From Pseudomonas sp. 10S4 (GTDB taxonomy: Bacteria; Pseudomonadota; Gammaproteobacteria; Pseudomonadales; Pseudomonadaceae), in contig NZ_CP133774.1 in the NCBI RefSeq assembly GCF_034344865.1, positions 7,068,001 through 7,132,000 on the forward strand: 64,000 nucleotides of DNA, given 5' to 3'. Position numbers and translations under genes: made by a program. Of this stretch, positions 8,811 to 18,102 are shown piece after piece (positions within the stretch are counted from its first letter, which is position 1; each line of letters starts with the position of its first letter). Below the pieces are notes generated by a model. That model ran no database searches. It worked only from the letters and a program-made list of their open reading frames with translations, and had not been told where the DNA came from.

Positions 8811-9838
8811 TCAGTTCTTTGACGAATTACCCTCAAGCTGGCCTGCCTGATACCTCATTGCCAACAAAATCAGCGGTACATAAGCCAGCACCAATGCCCA
8901 GGCGCCGTCCAGATTGTAGAAAACAACGCAAAACGCTATTGGCAGCAACCAAAATATATTGATCAAGCCCACCGACAAGGTAACGGTCAGATGCTTGCCA
9001 AATCGACGCGATGCGAACTGATAAGCATGGCTGCGATGTGCTTCGTAAATTTTATCTCCCCGCACCAAACGGCGTAGCAGAGTGAACGTCGCATCGACGA
9101 TAAAAACGCCAAGAAGTATCAACCAGCCCCAGAAAAGACCGAAGGAAACCCAGGCAGCCTGGAGCGATAACACGCCGATCACCACACCCAGAAAACCACT
9201 CCCGGCATCGCCCATGAAGATTTTTGCCGGAGGAAAATTCCAGCAGAGGAACCCTGCGACACACGCAGCCAGCAGAACCGGAGCCCCAATCTTATCCGGC
9301 GCACTGCTTACCCAATAAAGTAGACAGCCCCCAAGGCAAACTGTTACCGCTTCAACGCCGGCGATGCCATCAATGCCGTCCATGAAATTGTAAAGATTGA
9401 GCATCCAGACCAGATAAATCACCGCGAGTAGATGTCCGAACCAACCCAACTCCACGCTGACACCAAACAGACTGATAGCCGGCAGCCCTCCAAGCCAGTA
9501 AGCCCCCCAGATCGCCGCCAGAAAATGCGCCAGCAATCGCCACCGCGCGGCGATGTGCCCATGATCATCCAGAAAACCGATAATAGCGGTCAGTGCTCCG
9601 GCGCCTGCCAGCGCAAAAAAACCGTTTGGTCTATCACGCCCCCCGAATAGAGAACCACGAGTGCCACGAGAAAGGTCAGTACGATCGCGACTCCGCCACC
9701 ACGCGGCGTGGGTACCGAATGGGAGCTGCGGCCGTTGGGGATATCCAGCAGACTTCGAGACAGGGCGTAACGGCGTAGAATGGCAGTCAGCACATAGGAA
9801 ATGCCGGCTAGCGCCGGAATGAGCCACCAGTAGTTCAT
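8811..9838 (-). pseudogene. wbpL: Undecaprenyl-phosphate sugar-1-phosphate transferase (WbpL-like), frameshifted
   Basis: The product would be a polytopic membrane enzyme of about 342 residues that starts O-chain synthesis by moving N-acetylaminosugar-1-phosphate to undecaprenyl phosphate. The start MNYWWLIPALAG through GGVIDQTVF lies in one frame. The rest, FFALAGAGALTAIIGFLDD, NLYNFMDGIDGIAG and FPPAKIFMGDAGSGF, lies in another. The break is at a run of seven A at 9615-9621; eight would restore one continuous frame. The aspartate motifs DD, MDGIDG and GDAGSG of the family are all present. The start codon overlaps the restored wbpV stop as ATGA. If truly frameshifted, no O chain of this type could be initiated. 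Confidence 0.88.
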
Positions 9839-10805
9839 GATTTGCGGGATTCCAAAAATGGCTGCACGGCAGCACTTAATCCCCTATCAAGAGTGACGGG
9901 GGGGTCCATCCCAAGAGGCGTTCGTTCTTGCTTATATCAACCTGAAGAGAACCAAAGAGTCTTTGGGCCATAGCGCCTTTACCGACAAGTCTTGCCATGA
10001 AACTCATCAACCCGATCGGCAACGGAAGCAAGATGGCACGCTTGTTTAGAACAGTGGCAATTTTACGCAACAACTCTGTAGTGGAAACGTCTTCACCATC
10101 ACTGGCCAAAAAGGTTTGATTCGCAGCGGATGGATGCTCGAAGCAAGTGACAATAAGGTCAATAAGGTTGTCCAGACTCACCAAGCTACGCTTATTGTTT
10201 ACTGCACCGAATGGCAATGGGACACCTCGGTTCAGCCAGCGAATCATACTGAGAAAATTAGCCTTCACACCCGGACCGTAAACCAGCACTGGACGAATTA
10301 TCACAATCTCCATGTGAGTGTTCGCGGCCAAACTACGCAGCCCTGACTCTGCTTCAAGTTTGGAAATACCGTAAGGGTCCACCGGAGCCGGCGTGTCATC
10401 AGCTGTAAATGCAGTTCCAGGTTTAGAGAGTTCCCCGTTAACCTTGATTGAGCTGATGTAAATAAAACGCTTTACGCCCGCCTCTGCAGCTTGTCGAGCG
10501 AGATTCAACGTGGCGTCAACGTTAACGAATCGAAACTCCGCCAGGGGATCGGCCGCTTCCTCATTCATGACATGCACTCGCGCAGCAGCATGAACAATGA
10601 CATCGACGTCGGTTAATGCCTCTTGCCAATTATTGGAAGGCGTCAACTCCCCGAGTGTAACCGTGCGTATTGATTGAGGGAGATCCGTGCGAGCACTTCT
10701 CAGCGAGGTGATCAAGGAGTACTCACCTGAGCATGCCAGATAACGCAACAAAGCGGCTGCCAAAAAACCCGAGCCACCAGTCACAAGTATGGTTCTAGGA
10801 ATCAT
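9835..10805 (-). pseudogene. wbpV: NAD-dependent UDP-sugar 4-reductase (WbpV-like), frameshifted at its C-terminus
   Basis: An extended SDR with TGGSGFLAAAL at the N-terminus, YGISK as the active-site Tyr/Lys, and a GPGVKANF substrate segment. With WbpM it would make UDP-D-QuiNAc or UDP-D-FucNAc by reducing the 4-keto intermediate. As sequenced it stops after GWTPPSLLIGD. A run of seven G at 9898-9904 replaces an expected eight; adding one base gives GWTPPVTLDRGLSAAVQPF and a stop at 9835 that overlaps the wbpL ATG as ATGA. That overlap strongly supports the corrected frame (323 residues). Truncation would cost only about 20 residues, so activity may survive. Confidence 0.85.
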
Positions 10806-11350
10806 CTATCTTGCTCTGACAACGCAACATGAAAACTTATTGCAGCGAAACCACGCGTCACCGTTGAAACGACCCATAATGCTTAGTTACCTCCGAAACA
10901 CGAAAACCGGCACCCGTAAAATCATCAAATAACAAAAATCAAAGTGACTCGGAACGCGACTCAAAAAATAATATATGCGGTCCTGATGCAAATTAAACTC
11001 GTCCAGATCCGCAAGAGTCTGCACCAGCCCGAAGTCTATCAGGAGAACACATCATGGTCTCCAACCAGAACGCACCGCCCGAGGTGCTGGCTAAGACTGG
11101 CGCAACGATGGGCATCGCATTGCAAGGCTCCAACCGTGTCTGAACAGCGACCGCAAGCCCGCTCCCCGCCGGGTCGCCGCTCATCCAGCTACTGCAATGA
11201 CGATCGAGCAATCGCGACAACACCTTCCACGCCGGGCTCTTCGAGAAGCGGAGAAAGGATCACAGGGTGATGCAGTGGCTTACTGGCCTGCACCCATGCC
11301 CATCGAAAATCACTGACTTGACGCCCCGAGCCTCCCGGGGCGAACAGGAT
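10806..11350. other. 545-base gap inside the O-antigen cluster; only a doubtful 29-codon ORF
   Basis: No confident gene on either strand. The first 230 bases are AT-rich, the rest GC-richer than the flanking glycosyltransferase gene. On the plus strand, against the direction of the cluster, ATG 11054 follows AGGAG (11041-11045) and reads 29 codons to 11143 (MVSNQNAPPEVLAKTGATMG...). A GC hairpin CGCCCCG / CGGGGCG follows near 11321-11341. The gap may be a gene remnant or hold a promoter for wbpV-wbpL-wbpM. Confidence 0.4.
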
Positions 11351-13117
11351 CTAGTACGAACTATTCCAAGCCCCCTGGGGACGCCCTGAGCGTAAATAGT
11401 CGGCAAACGGATCGCTTTCGGATACAGCGGTACCGTGCAAATCCAGGTAAGTAGCAGGATCGAAATCCGAACGCGGCTTGCGCGTGTTAATCCCACACGC
11501 CCACTCACGAACATAACGAATAACATCTCGCTCATCCGGTGGGCCGCCAGCATTTTCTGCGCCTGTATTGTCGAAGCAATACAAATCGGATTCGATAATA
11601 GTTTTTACATCAGACTCTTGCTGACGAATTCTCCGGGAGGAAAGGCTGCCTAATGCCTCAAGCCGTTCAACATATTTTTTCATGTCAAAATATGAAGAAG
11701 CTGCCTCATAGCACTTACTGGACACCTGCTTATACAATGACTCTGAAGTACCAAGCGCAATTATTTTATGAACGGCATCATCAGTATCAAGGTAGTCAGC
11801 CACGCAGAACTCGCTCAAATCATTAGCGGCGAGGAAATCCGCAATACCTGTGGCTTTATCGAAACAAACCACCGGCACCCGATTAGCCAAGGAATCAATA
11901 GCGACATTTGGCAAAGGGTCTAGTCGTGACGAAACAAACAGTAAGTCCGCCTCCTCATAGACTGTCTCAATGGCGGCTGTCTCGTCTAAAAACGTAAAAT
12001 AATCATGAAGACCTGAACGCTTAATTTGGTCCGCAATATAAACAGAATACCCATCATCTGTATTGGGGCTGTAACCACCACCAATCCAGACGAAACGGAA
12101 ATTATCGCCTTCAGGTGATTGCATTATTTTTGAGGCGCACTGAAGAAAAAGATCAACACCTTTGCGATAGTTTGCATATCCAGCACCAAGAACGATGAAC
12201 TTTTTGTTCACTGCACCATCAGGTCGGATTTTTTTGCGCAACCGTTCAGACTCAACCTCCAACTGTTTGCTACTAAGCTCTTTGTCAGGCAGTACGCATT
12301 GCCCTTGAGGAATGATATGCGCCGTTACTCTGGAGAGTTCCGGGCACTGTTCAAGAGCACTATCCCATGTCAAAGTTGCAGAAAAAACCAGTTCACTCGA
12401 CCAAAGCCCTACACTTGAGAACAACTTGCGAGAGTTGGGATAGGCGGACGCAAACTCATGGATTAAGCTGATAGTAGGAATAAAGTTATTAGCCAGCAAC
12501 TCTAAAACCACATGTGATTCAATACTATTAACCAACGAAAACTTGAAGCTGAATTTTCTGCACAAATCTTGTATCGCAGAACCGGCGTATTCAATATTGT
12601 AATTTAGGGTTGAGTTTATAACTATAGCAATGGCCGTCTCCTGAAATGCCTCAACCAGCGCACCTTCACCCAGTAGCAACACAACCACGTTATATCGAGA
12701 AGACAATACCTCAACCAAATTAAGCGCCAGTATCGGGGCTCCAGATCTGGAAGCCGCGTGACTGACGATCAAGATTGTCTCAAACTCTGGGTTGGCTGCA
12801 CGCGTCTTCGAAAAATGAATCTCTGGGTAGGCAAAGATACGCCAACTGTCCTGATATCCATGATTCAAGTAATGAGCTACAGGATCGGTATCAGGCCCGA
12901 GATCAGAGTTGTACTTCAGGTACAAGGCAGCATCAAAATTCTTTGGCAGTAATGACAAGTTCGAACTCTCTGAAATCATTATAGGAGCAGCAACAGAAAC
13001 TGGGACAGCTGAAATATCATCCATCAATTCGTTAGAGGAAGAACCCGGCAAACTAACCGCTGTTAGCTTCTTAGAAAAAAACTTAAGAGCTCGCGATAAA
13101 AAACTATTGTAAACCAA
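11351..13117 (-). CDS. Glycosyltransferase, GT4-like, with flanking DPxxHY-type segments
   Basis: A 588-residue cytosolic glycosyltransferase. Residues 60-105 carry FDAALYLKYNSDLGPDTDP followed by HYLNHGYQDSWR, and a related DPFADYLRSGRPQGAW ends the protein; such segments often accompany rhamnan or O-chain transferases. The middle is GT-B: HAASRSGAPILALNLVEVL near residue 118, FIVLGAGYANYRKGVDLFL, and the C-terminal EEADLLFVSSRLDPLPNVAIDSLA with its nucleotide-sugar acidic segment. The start is probably TTG at 13117, supported by AGGAGGAG 6 bases upstream. The gene is clearly AT-richer than the chromosome core, typical of a transferred O-antigen gene. Donor and acceptor are unknown. Confidence 0.85.
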   Translation of the reverse strand: MVYNSFLSRALKFFSKKLTAVSLPGSSSNELMDDISAVPVSVAAPIMISESSNLSLLPKNFDAALYLKYNSDLGPDTDPVAHYLNHGYQDSWRIFAYPEIHFSKTRAANPEFETILIVSHAASRSGAPILALNLVEVLSSRYNVVVLLLGEGALVEAFQETAIAIVINSTLNYNIEYAGSAIQDLCRKFSFKFSLVNSIESHVVLELLANNFIPTISLIHEFASAYPNSRKLFSSVGLWSSELVFSATLTWDSALEQCPELSRVTAHIIPQGQCVLPDKELSSKQLEVESERLRKKIRPDGAVNKKFIVLGAGYANYRKGVDLFLQCASKIMQSPEGDNFRFVWIGGGYSPNTDDGYSVYIADQIKRSGLHDYFTFLDETAAIETVYEEADLLFVSSRLDPLPNVAIDSLANRVPVVCFDKATGIADFLAANDLSEFCVADYLDTDDAVHKIIALGTSESLYKQVSSKCYEAASSYFDMKKYVERLEALGSLSSRRIRQQESDVKTIIESDLYCFDNTGAENAGGPPDERDVIRYVREWACGINTRKPRSDFDPATYLDLHGTAVSESDPFADYLRSGRPQGAWNSSY

Positions 13118-13538
13118 AGCCCACTCCTCCTATATGACTCATTTATAAGCATACAGAGTCCGCATTACGGATTAGCCCAGAAAAAAACAAGACTGTTTAA
13201 CGCAAGAAGTTATCACCAATACGCCCTGGAGGCAAACACATCCACCAACAACTTGCTAATGATCTCTATCATCACGTCGATTTCGAAGGTGATCACTTTG
13301 ATTTTTTGTAGGATGTATTTATATGGTCGTGCGGATCGCACGATGAGCTTCAGGCCAGGGTATTGGATCGTAGCATTGGGCTGATGCCGTGGTTACGGGA
13401 ATATAATGCTTGCCAATGGCATTTGGTAAGTTATCAAAAGCTTACACCGGCCTTGTAAAAATGAGGCAAGGCCGGGAGGGCGGTAAGACGGGGTGAAAAT
13501 GAGACGAAGGATGAACGGGTTAATTCTTCCGCTTTTTC
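13118..13538. other. 421-base intergenic stretch with an inverted repeat
   Basis: No confident gene. CCGGCCTTG and CAAGGCCGG at about 13448-13475 form a 9-bp stem with an 11-base loop but no clear T-tract on either side. Short frames open on both strands here (for instance a plus-strand frame ending MPWLREYNACQWHLVSYQ and a minus-strand frame ending DVMIEIISKLLVDVF) lack ribosome sites. They look like remnants, perhaps of a mobile element, but I cannot name one. Confidence 0.4.
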
Positions 13539-14915
13539 CTACCGCATGCTGGCTGCAATCCGGACAGCCAAGGTCTTCGCATAAACTCTCAATTCCGGTA
13601 CGGCCGTGGCTTCCCAAAACTGAGCCTTGAGCATCGGGCCAACATAGCTTAACCAGGTTGAGGGAGCTCCATTGCTATCCCTAACCGCGAGAGATTCGTC
13701 TACACACACACCAAGCCCGAGAGAATCCAACTGTATCAACCCGGCCTTACGAAGCTGAACAATCAACTGATCATCAACCCGGGCAAGATTTGAATTGGGC
13801 CCAGTGCAATTGATGATATGGGAAACCTCAATGGACTCAATGCAACCAGATCCGCGCAACCCGACTTGAACACGCAAACCGTCTGGCTGTACTTCTATAC
13901 CGCAGATTCTACCGGCCATTGGCAGGAGCCTACGTTCTTTGATCCGATCAGAAAAAATCGCAAATGATGCCGGCGCGACCCTGTGACGATGTGCGTCCCA
14001 GTAAACTTGCGCATGGCGCAAAAACCGTTGCTTCTCCTTATCAGGCAGCCGACCCCACAACTTGGCGGTCACAGGTCTCAACGCACCAATAATATCCCGC
14101 CAATCGATATCGTCTTGTTGCCCGGCCGCCGCCAGCGAACGCATCTTTCGAAGGTAACTCACCACTGTCGGTTTGGACGATAGAAGCTGCTCGACTATGT
14201 CACTAGCAACAACTGACGAATTCCGGCTGGCGCGATGCGGCAATGGCTGAACGCCTCGTCGCGAAAGCATATAAACCGGCCCAGTATGACCTTGCTGATC
14301 TAACGTCAAGGCCACATCAAGAGCGGTTAAGCCTGCGCCCAATAGCAGAACGGGTGCCAGCGGATTGATCGGCACTTCCAGCGCCCCGGACCATGGGTCA
14401 GCAAGGTAACGCCCTTCAGCCCGCGCTACTGCGGTAACGGGTGGATTAAAAGGTGAAAAATTACCAAAAGCGAGAATCACATGATCCGCCGCCAATTGTC
14501 GACCGTCAGCCAGATGAACCAAGGCCGTTCCATTCTTCGGCTCAAGAACGTGAGCCTCGACGGTCATGCGCTCAAAACTTACACCAGGACCACAACGAAA
14601 TGCAGCATCGGCCAGCAGACCGGATAGATACTCGCCATAGAGTTTGCGCGGGACGAAGGAAGACGCCCGTGTACCAGGCAACCGACTTTCACAAAAACGT
14701 AGAAAGTGGTCCGGCTGATCGACCAACGCCGACATATTACCAGCAGGTACATTCAGCAAATGCCTGGAGCTACTCGTTCCATAAGCCAGCCCCCTGGCCA
14801 TTTCACCCGAACGGTTAAGGAGGATGACGCGAGTGTTCGGCGCGCACACCTGCAAAAACTGAATGGCCGTAACCGCACCACTAAAGCCGGCACCAATAAT
14901 AACCAGCGTTTTCAC
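13539..14915 (-). CDS. FAD/NAD(P)-binding protein (COG4529-like)
   Basis: A 458-residue flavoprotein-like protein with the dinucleotide-binding start TLVIIGAGFSGAVTA, then LNVPAGNMSAL, and a second Rossmann segment VLLLGAGLTALDVALTL for NAD(P)H. The ending HIINCTGPNSNLARV is also typical of this uncharacterised family. The GTG start at 14915 overlaps the cysC stop as GTGA, so the two are translationally coupled. Being paired with APS kinase inside a sugar cluster is odd; a role in sulfur or flavin redox chemistry is possible but nothing in the sequence decides it. Confidence 0.75.
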   Translation of the reverse strand: MKTLVIIGAGFSGAVTAIQFLQVCAPNTRVILLNRSGEMARGLAYGTSSSRHLLNVPAGNMSALVDQPDHFLRFCESRLPGTRASSFVPRKLYGEYLSGLLADAAFRCGPGVSFERMTVEAHVLEPKNGTALVHLADGRQLAADHVILAFGNFSPFNPPVTAVARAEGRYLADPWSGALEVPINPLAPVLLLGAGLTALDVALTLDQQGHTGPVYMLSRRGVQPLPHRASRNSSVVASDIVEQLLSSKPTVVSYLRKMRSLAAAGQQDDIDWRDIIGALRPVTAKLWGRLPDKEKQRFLRHAQVYWDAHRHRVAPASFAIFSDRIKERRLLPMAGRICGIEVQPDGLRVQVGLRGSGCIESIEVSHIINCTGPNSNLARVDDQLIVQLRKAGLIQLDSLGLGVCVDESLAVRDSNGAPSTWLSYVGPMLKAQFWEATAVPELRVYAKTLAVRIAASMR

Positions 14916-15505
14916 AGTTCAAACCGCCCAACCAAAAAACTCATGATTTTTGCGACAGCCGTCGGAACATCATCCTCCAGCGTATTGATGCAAATATCCG
15001 GACTCACTGGCGGTTCATACAAAGAGTCGATACCAGTAAAGTTCTTTATCAAACCAGAGCGTGCCTTCCCGTAAAGCCCTTTGGGATCGCGGCGCTCGCA
15101 CTCAACCAAAGAAGTATTGATATAGACCTCGACAAAGTAGGCCTCACCAATAACTTCCCGCGCCATAGCCCGATCACGTCGAAACGGAGAAATAAATGCA
15201 CTAACGACAATCAAACCTGCGTCGACAAATAATTTGGCAACCTCAGCAATTCGCCGGATATTTTCAGCCCGATCATCATCGTTAAATCCCAGGTCGCGAC
15301 AAAGACCGAGGCGCAAGTGATCGCCATCCAACAAATAGGTATGACGATGATGCTCGAGCAATGCTTGCTCAAGGGCATTGGCGATCGTCGACTTCCCGGC
15401 GCCACTGAGCCCGGTAAACCAAAGCACTGCAGGCCGTTGTTGCTTGATGGCGCTACGTTGCGCCTGGTCAACGGACGTTTTATGAACGACAAGGTTTTCA
15501 GTCAT
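14912..15505 (-). CDS. cysC: Adenylylsulfate kinase (APS kinase)
   Basis: A 197-residue stand-alone APS kinase: P-loop GLSGAGKST at residues 32-40, LDGDHLRLGL and LGFNDDDRAENIRR for APS binding, SAFISPFRRDR, and the lid KGLYGKARSGLIKNFTGID with SLYEPP. It phosphorylates adenylylsulfate to PAPS. AGGA lies just before ATG 15505. Assimilation needs PAPS only in some bacteria, and Pseudomonas normally reduces APS directly, so a dedicated cysC inside an O-antigen cluster points to sulfation. A PAPS-type sulfotransferase is encoded 8 kb away in the same cluster. ATP sulfurylase is not in the window and would come from elsewhere. Confidence 0.93.
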   Translation of the reverse strand: MTENLVVHKTSVDQAQRSAIKQQRPAVLWFTGLSGAGKSTIANALEQALLEHHRHTYLLDGDHLRLGLCRDLGFNDDDRAENIRRIAEVAKLFVDAGLIVVSAFISPFRRDRAMAREVIGEAYFVEVYINTSLVECERRDPKGLYGKARSGLIKNFTGIDSLYEPPVSPDICINTLEDDVPTAVAKIMSFLVGRFEL

Positions 15506-15675
15506 CGCTTCCTACACCGCAGCCATGTACACATGGACATGAATTCAAAATTTCAGCTCCAAAAAGTCGATTTGATCTCTAAACAACGAAGCCGAACCCA
15601 TCAAATAGAACCGGAGAATAGACCCGGAGAACGTGTACGCCAAGGAAACCCGGCTCCGAAAAATACGCAGCCTAT

Positions 15676-17024
15676 TCAGTTTACTGCCGAATGCCATGCA
15701 TCTAACAGCTCATCTACATACGATGAAACAGACTTCGGCGACTTCGAGTTCAGGGCAAGACCCGCCAGCAACCCGGGACAATCAAGCAGGCGACGCAGGG
15801 CCCGCTCCAACTCGCTCGCGCTCCCAGGCTCGAACAGCAGACCATCGACGCCGTCAGCTACGACTTCAGCAATGCCCGGCACATCGGACGCCACTACAGG
15901 ACACCCGGCTGCCTGAGCCGAGTAAACGACAAGAGGTGTGTTTTCATTCCAGACAGAGGGAACGACCAAGGCATCAAGCTGCCCAAAAACGCCAAAAATC
16001 TCATTATTTGGAAATGTACCGCAAAACTCCACACTCGCATTATCACCAGCCAATTGTCGCAGCCGAGCGGCGTACTCAGGAAAGTCCGTTTGCTTGCCGT
16101 AGATTTTGAGATTTATGTCGCTGGATGAAAGGCCCTGCAAGGCCTGCAACAGGACGTGACACCCCTTGTGTGGCGCAAGCGTTCCTATAAATCCGAGCCG
16201 CAAGGGACGAGTGCCGCCATTTCGTTCCCGAGGAACCACAGCCAAATCAAGATTGATGCCGTATGGCGATCTGACAAGAATGTCCTTTCTGACACCGTGG
16301 CGTAACAACAGTTCTTCGATCATCTTGTTGGGAGCAAAGATGCGGTGCAAAACATTGAGCCTGTTGACGTTGCGCTCAAGTCGACCGTCAAGGGCACGGA
16401 GTTCCTGGACAAAGGAAACGCTAGGCATCAATGGAGAGCGAGCAATACGCACCAAATAATCGCTGAAAACATCCGGAACTGCTGTGATCAGCTTGCCTAC
16501 CCGATCGCCGAGCATATTGGCGGCAAAATGGATTGCACAATTGCCTGCATCGGGACTGGGGCCCGCACAGGCGCGACCACCACAACGCAGCAACTGCGCA
16601 GTCGGGCATACACTCCAAAAGTCGGTAGGGGTGTAAAAAGCCGGCACGCCTGCAGCCACCGCTTTATCGATCAGGCCAGTGCCCAAACGATTAAGGTGAA
16701 AAAAATGAACGACGTCAGGCTTGAACTCGACAAGCAAGCGCCCAAAGAAATCGGCAGCCAGGTGATTATCAAAGCCAATTTCGATCTTCGAAGTCTGCCC
16801 CCCATTGGCACATATGAATGCAGGAAGCGGTAGACCCGAATACCCTCGTACAGATAATCATCGGTGCGCTCAGCGTCCGTGAGCACATCGTTAGCGGGGT
16901 AACCCGTGAGGATGATCACTTCATGCCCACGGGCTATCAAAGCGTTAGCCACGGACAAAGTCAGGACTTCGGTACCCGCGGAGAACTCCGGAAAAAACTG
17001 ATGTACCGTGAGCAGTACCTTCAT
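15676..17024 (-). pseudogene. Glycosyltransferase family 4, frameshifted
   Basis: The intact product would be about 449 residues. The N-terminal half (MKVLLTVHQFFPEFSAGTEV, then GHEVIILTGYP) and the second half (VEFKPDVVHFFHLNRLGTGL to the GT4 C-terminal domain LRLGFIGTLAPHKGCHVLL and NENTPLVVYSAQAAGCPVVA) lie in different frames. The break is a run of six C at 16798-16803; a seventh gives MGGQTSKIEIGFDNHLA and joins the halves. The GT-B fold donor-binding Glu region is present. ATG 17024 is the likely start. It probably adds one sugar of the O repeat on the cytoplasmic face. Confidence 0.85.
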
Positions 17025-17085
17025 TCCAGACCGCAACCAACGCGTCTGCAGAGGCCGCCGCGGATCATCTGGCCGGCCTCACTTT

Positions 17086-18009
17086 TCACTTTCTTTTTGC
17101 CCATTCGAATGTTCTGGCGATCCCCTCTTTCATCGAGACTTGAGGCGACCAGCCCAACTCTTCCCGCGCAAGATCATTGCTTAGTACGCTGACAGGCACA
17201 TCAAAAGAGCGCCCCGGCTTATAGACCCTGGACACTTCCGCGCCACTGACTTCGCCGATCAGCTCCAACAGACTATTGAGGCTGGTCCCGACACCCGAAC
17301 TGATATTGAACACCCCGGCATTGCCGGAGTAGCTGATGGACTTGGCGAAAGCCTCTGCCACATCGCTGACATGCAGGAAATCACGCTGGACACTGCCGTC
17401 CCCCCAAATCTCGATAGGGACTTGCTTCAACACATTGTGGATAAATACGCCAACCGCACCCTGCGCTGTCTCCACACGCTGCCGCTCGCCATAGGGATTC
17501 GCGACCCTGAGAATAACCGGCTTGATGCCGTGGATATGGCCGTACATCAAGATATACTTCTCAATGGCCAACTTGGTTATGCCATAAGAAACTTCTGGAT
17601 CTGTAGGGTGTTTTTCATCAATCGGAATGTACTTTGGAGAACCATATACAGTTCCCCCCGAAGAAATGAATACAATCCGCCCTACTTTGTGAGCAACCAT
17701 TGCATTAAGCAGTTGCAAACTTGCAATCAGGTTGCTCTGTACATCATAAATCGGATCTTCGTTCGAACTTTTAGGCAGCGTCGTAGATACGAGATGCAGC
17801 ACCGCATCAACGCCCTCTACCGCCTTATTGATATCACTCGTCGCTAACAGGTCGCCGGTCATCCACTCGACGTTTTCGTGGGGAAGAAACTTCCGATATT
17901 CGCCAACTCGTGGACGCTCGAATACCCGGATCGAATGCCCATCAAGCAACAACCGATCAACAATGGTTGAACCGATAAAGCCGCCGCCACCAAACACTGT
18001 TATTTTCAT
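17086..18009 (-). CDS. NAD-dependent sugar epimerase/dehydratase
   Basis: A 307-residue extended SDR: MKITVFGGGGFIGSTIVDRL binds NAD, ISSGGTVYG supplies the catalytic Ser/Thr region, and SYGITK gives the YxxxK pair. RVANPYGERQ and GDGSVQRDFLHVSDVAEA are the sugar-nucleotide features of the GalE/WbpP/WcaG group. It probably epimerises or reduces a UDP- or GDP-sugar for one of the transferases around it. The exact reaction cannot be read from motifs. It lies between two glycosyltransferase genes on the same strand. Confidence 0.83.
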   Translation of the reverse strand: MKITVFGGGGFIGSTIVDRLLLDGHSIRVFERPRVGEYRKFLPHENVEWMTGDLLATSDINKAVEGVDAVLHLVSTTLPKSSNEDPIYDVQSNLIASLQLLNAMVAHKVGRIVFISSGGTVYGSPKYIPIDEKHPTDPEVSYGITKLAIEKYILMYGHIHGIKPVILRVANPYGERQRVETAQGAVGVFIHNVLKQVPIEIWGDGSVQRDFLHVSDVAEAFAKSISYSGNAGVFNISSGVGTSLNSLLELIGEVSGAEVSRVYKPGRSFDVPVSVLSNDLAREELGWSPQVSMKEGIARTFEWAKRK

Positions 18010-18102
18010 AAAAACTCTCGACTGACATCGAACGCATGACTATAAATTTTATGTTATGCAACAATGCAAAAACGAAAAAACTAACACAAGAACAGCAATA
18101 CG

